From the NCBI GenBank assembly GCA_020849075.1, contig JADLGZ010000151.1, positions 1 through 14,675 on the forward strand: a stretch of DNA of 14,675 bases. Direction: 5' to 3'. The stretch comes from Fimbriimonadaceae bacterium (GTDB lineage: Bacteria; Armatimonadota; Fimbriimonadia; Fimbriimonadales; Fimbriimonadaceae). The position numbers and the translations under genes were made by a program. Positions 12,846 to 14,675 of this stretch are shown here, in pieces (position 1 is the first letter of the stretch; every line of letters begins with the position of its first letter). The notes under the pieces were generated by a model. That model made no database searches. It was not told the DNA's origin and was given only the letters and a program-made list of their open reading frames with translations.

Positions 12846-13738
12846 TAGTTACCTCCCGACTTTTCAAGGCTCAGCCATAGCCGAAGACCCATACTCAACG
12901 CTCCAATACCAATTCCCCAACCGAGGGCCATGATGCCCGGCCCTTGGACATTGGTCTCAATCCATCGGCTGACCTCGGCCAACGCAAAATTGTTCATAAA
13001 GTGCCCTGGGTTCCCGCCAGTTATTCGGTCAATCACGCCCTTGGATAGGTAGTACTCCGCAAGACCCATGAGCGAAAGCATAACAATGAGGGCGGTTCCT
13101 AGAAGGACCGTTGATTCGACGGATCGAATTCGGAAAGCTCGATAAGCAGCAAACAAGATGAAGAACGCAATGCTACTGAACATTGCGGCGTCCATCGCCT
13201 GCAACATCCCATCGAAGAGAAAGTCCTTGGCATATTGGAAGAAACCCCAATTGGCTTGATCCACGAGCTTTGGATTGTTCTGGTTTTGATAGTAGTCCGT
13301 GTAGGCGACGGCAATCATCGTGAACATGCTCAGGAGCAAGACCAGACTGAAAGCCCAGTCCTTTTGCTTCTTCATCAGTTTGTTTGTATGGAGCCGCAAC
13401 ACCGAGAACACACCCAGCCCCAAGAGCATGGCGGTCAACGTTTGTGTAATGCTGCTCACGCCTGACTGAGCATTGGTCAACCATCGTCCGGTCGCCTCAA
13501 CTCCGCCGAGGGGCTGATCGGAATCCGTCAGGTTCACGGGGGTGGGCCATAGCCAAATCAGAATGTAGTAAAGCCCGGCTAGGAAGGTTGCGACCCACAC
13601 AATCGGCCTTCGAAGCTTTGTCGGTGCGAACGAAAGCGCGGCAACAAAGATAAAACCGACGATCAGGGTGATCCATACATTTCGGAACACCTCAGGCGAA
13701 TAGCCAGGGGCGGAGAACTGGGCAAAGAATGAAAGCAC
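12845..13738 (-). CDS. Polytopic membrane protein, second gene of the operon
   Basis: This 297-aa protein has about seven membrane helices: roughly 19-38, 46-64, 96-114, 128-147, 180-199, 208-226 and 266-290. External loops are short apart from 65-95 and 148-178. The segment AAYRAFRIRSVESTVLLGTALIVMLSLMG (197-225) and the last helix with GWGIGIGALSMGLRLWLSLE (273-292) look like the conserved core; similar patterns occur, from memory, in unnamed proteins found beside relatives of the neighbouring genes. There are no charged residue patterns of known transporters and no nucleotide-binding motif. It starts with GTG, overlapping the previous stop by one base (TAGTG), with GGAGG nine bases upstream. 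Probably the membrane core of the same complex. Confidence 0.86.
   Translation of the reverse strand: MLSFFAQFSAPGYSPEVFRNVWITLIVGFIFVAALSFAPTKLRRPIVWVATFLAGLYYILIWLWPTPVNLTDSDQPLGGVEATGRWLTNAQSGVSSITQTLTAMLLGLGVFSVLRLHTNKLMKKQKDWAFSLVLLLSMFTMIAVAYTDYYQNQNNPKLVDQANWGFFQYAKDFLFDGMLQAMDAAMFSSIAFFILFAAYRAFRIRSVESTVLLGTALIVMLSLMGLAEYYLSKGVIDRITGGNPGHFMNNFALAEVSRWIETNVQGPGIMALGWGIGIGALSMGLRLWLSLEKSGGN
12852..12857 (-). promoter_or_regulatory. Shine-Dalgarno site for the gene starting at 12845
   Basis: On the minus strand GGGAGG lies six bases before the ATG that overlaps the upstream stop (TAATG). Confidence 0.8.
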
Positions 13739-14675
13739 TATTTACCACCTCCGGCGGGTGCTGGCGCTTTCTCCCGTTGAGGAGTTGGGGCCGTCTTCTG
13801 ATTAAACAGCCGGCTTGGCCAGGTCTCGCGTAATGTCTTGGTTCGAGGGGCATCAAGCGGCTTCTTATCAATGAACACGGTTGTACCCGGCGACTTGCTC
13901 GGATCCGTCGTCAATGGCTCCACTCGCTCAACCTCCTCTGAAGTCTGCTTCTGCGTCGTGAGTTCAAAACTATTCGCTAACGAACCGACCAGAACCATAG
14001 CCATCATGCTCATCTTGATCCAGTCTTGTCCAACGAGTGCGCCCGTCAGAACGGGTTCCCGGCTCAGGTAGGCGGAAGCCGCATAGAACTCGTCACCAAT
14101 TAGAACGTAGTCGCAAGCGGCGATAAAGAATGGCGTTTGCGTGTTCGACGTTGAACCCGCCACCTGAATAGCGCCAATGGAATTGGCGGTCTCGGCGAAG
14201 ATAAGGGCCTCCGCGTAAAAGGTACCCAGCAGGAACGCGGCAGCCACCTTCTCGCGGTGGATCAGTCCCGAAACACCGGTCGCAAACGCAAACTGGCGAT
14301 CCGAGATAAAGCGAACCGAATCTTGATCGTATCGGTCACTTAAGCCCTCTCGCTGATAGACCTCGCTGATGATCTCTTGCGCCACTGTGTACACCGCGGC
14401 ATCGCCACAGCAGAGTCGGATGGGAGTCGCAAAATGAGCTGCGGTCGAGCTAACGTGGCCAAAGATATTCAGCGCTTGAACCGCTATGGCGTCCAACGTC
14501 CCAAGGCCTGGCACCATCAGCACTGGTCGGCCCATTTCTGTGGCACGACCAATGGCTTCGTCAATGGCATTCAAGCCAGCAATGCGGCGAACATAAACTT
14601 TGTCCCCCTTGGTCTTTGCTTTCCAAATGTTAAAGAGCACGAAGCTCGCAAACAAAAGGACAAGTACTATGCTTA
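13738..14675 (-). CDS. DUF6754-like membrane-anchored protein, first visible gene of the operon (start beyond right edge)
   Basis: The frame is open to the right edge: 311 codons and a stop are visible. The residues before a possible TTG start at 14655 continue a membrane helix (SIVLVLLLFASFVLFNIW), so the true start probably lies just outside. After the helix comes a basic stretch (KAKTKGDKVYVRR), putting the main domain in the cytoplasm. Counting from 14655, marked segments are RRIAGLNAIDEAIGRATEMGRPVLMVPGLG (23-52), DRQFAFATGVSGLIHREKVAAAF (119-141), and AETANSIGAIQVAGSTSNTQTPFFIAACDYVLIGDEFYAASAYLSREP (154-201). A second helix lies at about 214-230. The tail (231-305) is proline-, lysine- and threonine-rich and probably disordered. 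The core resembles the family I recall as DUF6754, of unknown function; the match is from memory. Confidence 0.87.
   Translation of the reverse strand, partial: SIVLVLLFASFVLFNIWKAKTKGDKVYVRRIAGLNAIDEAIGRATEMGRPVLMVPGLGTLDAIAVQALNIFGHVSSTAAHFATPIRLCCGDAAVYTVAQEIISEVYQREGLSDRYDQDSVRFISDRQFAFATGVSGLIHREKVAAAFLLGTFYAEALIFAETANSIGAIQVAGSTSNTQTPFFIAACDYVLIGDEFYAASAYLSREPVLTGALVGQDWIKMSMMAMVLVGSLANSFELTTQKQTSEEVERVEPLTTDPSKSPGTTVFIDKKPLDAPRTKTLRETWPSRLFNQKTAPTPQREKAPAPAGGGK
13748..13752 (-). promoter_or_regulatory. Shine-Dalgarno site deciding the GTG start at 13738
   Basis: On the minus strand GGAGG lies nine bases before the GTG, in the last codons of the upstream gene. It supports a GTG start with a one-base TAGTG overlap. 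Confidence 0.75.

Noticed and set aside
14653..14655. TTG as the start codon of the first operon gene
   Set aside because: It falls in the middle of a membrane helix whose frame continues to the edge; a start outside the window is more likely.

Overview
The window looks like chromosomal DNA of a Gram-negative-type bacterium of roughly 55% GC (estimated by eye). It most likely comes from Armatimonadota (Fimbriimonadia), with Planctomycetota or Verrucomicrobiota as alternatives. This is inferred from a PEP-CTERM surface protein with an arginine-rich tail, several perfect TATAAT -10 boxes, a stand-alone rpsD, and a cytochrome c maturation (Ccm) pathway with a variant CcmE. I see no mobile element, CRISPR array, tRNA or rRNA, and no gene-free stretch over 300 bp; the longest is 4396-4613, which holds a terminator, a -10 box and a structured leader.

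Layout. (1) 1-1096, minus: start of a secreted, propeller-like protein cut by the left edge. (2) 1212-3227, minus: a Tat-exported fusion of a calcineurin-type metallophosphoesterase and a PQQ-like beta-propeller. (3) 3424-4395, plus: a PEP-CTERM protein behind a hairpin-rich leader, closed by a UUCG-capped terminator. (4) 4614-5225, plus: rpsD, with a leader that can fold a loop-to-ribosome-site pseudoknot, followed by a strong terminator. (5) 8578-5278, minus: the overlapping chain ccmE - ccmF - pyrE. (6) 8611-10961, plus: a secreted beta-rich hypothetical protein, a DEDDy-type RNase H-like exonuclease and a threonine aldolase. (7) 14675-10975, minus: four overlapping genes for membrane proteins with no known function.

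How the genes work together. ccmE and ccmF belong to covalent haem attachment to c-type cytochromes; their CcmE lacks the usual haem-binding histidine and carries a CPTRY (CxxxY) motif. pyrE (pyrimidine synthesis) is translationally tied to ccmF. The four-gene block at the right end has 1-4 base overlaps at every junction and strong Shine-Dalgarno sites, so its products are probably made together as one envelope complex. One member has a large extracytoplasmic domain between two membrane anchors, one has a probably cytoplasmic globular domain, and two are polytopic. This block is the best candidate here for an undescribed system.
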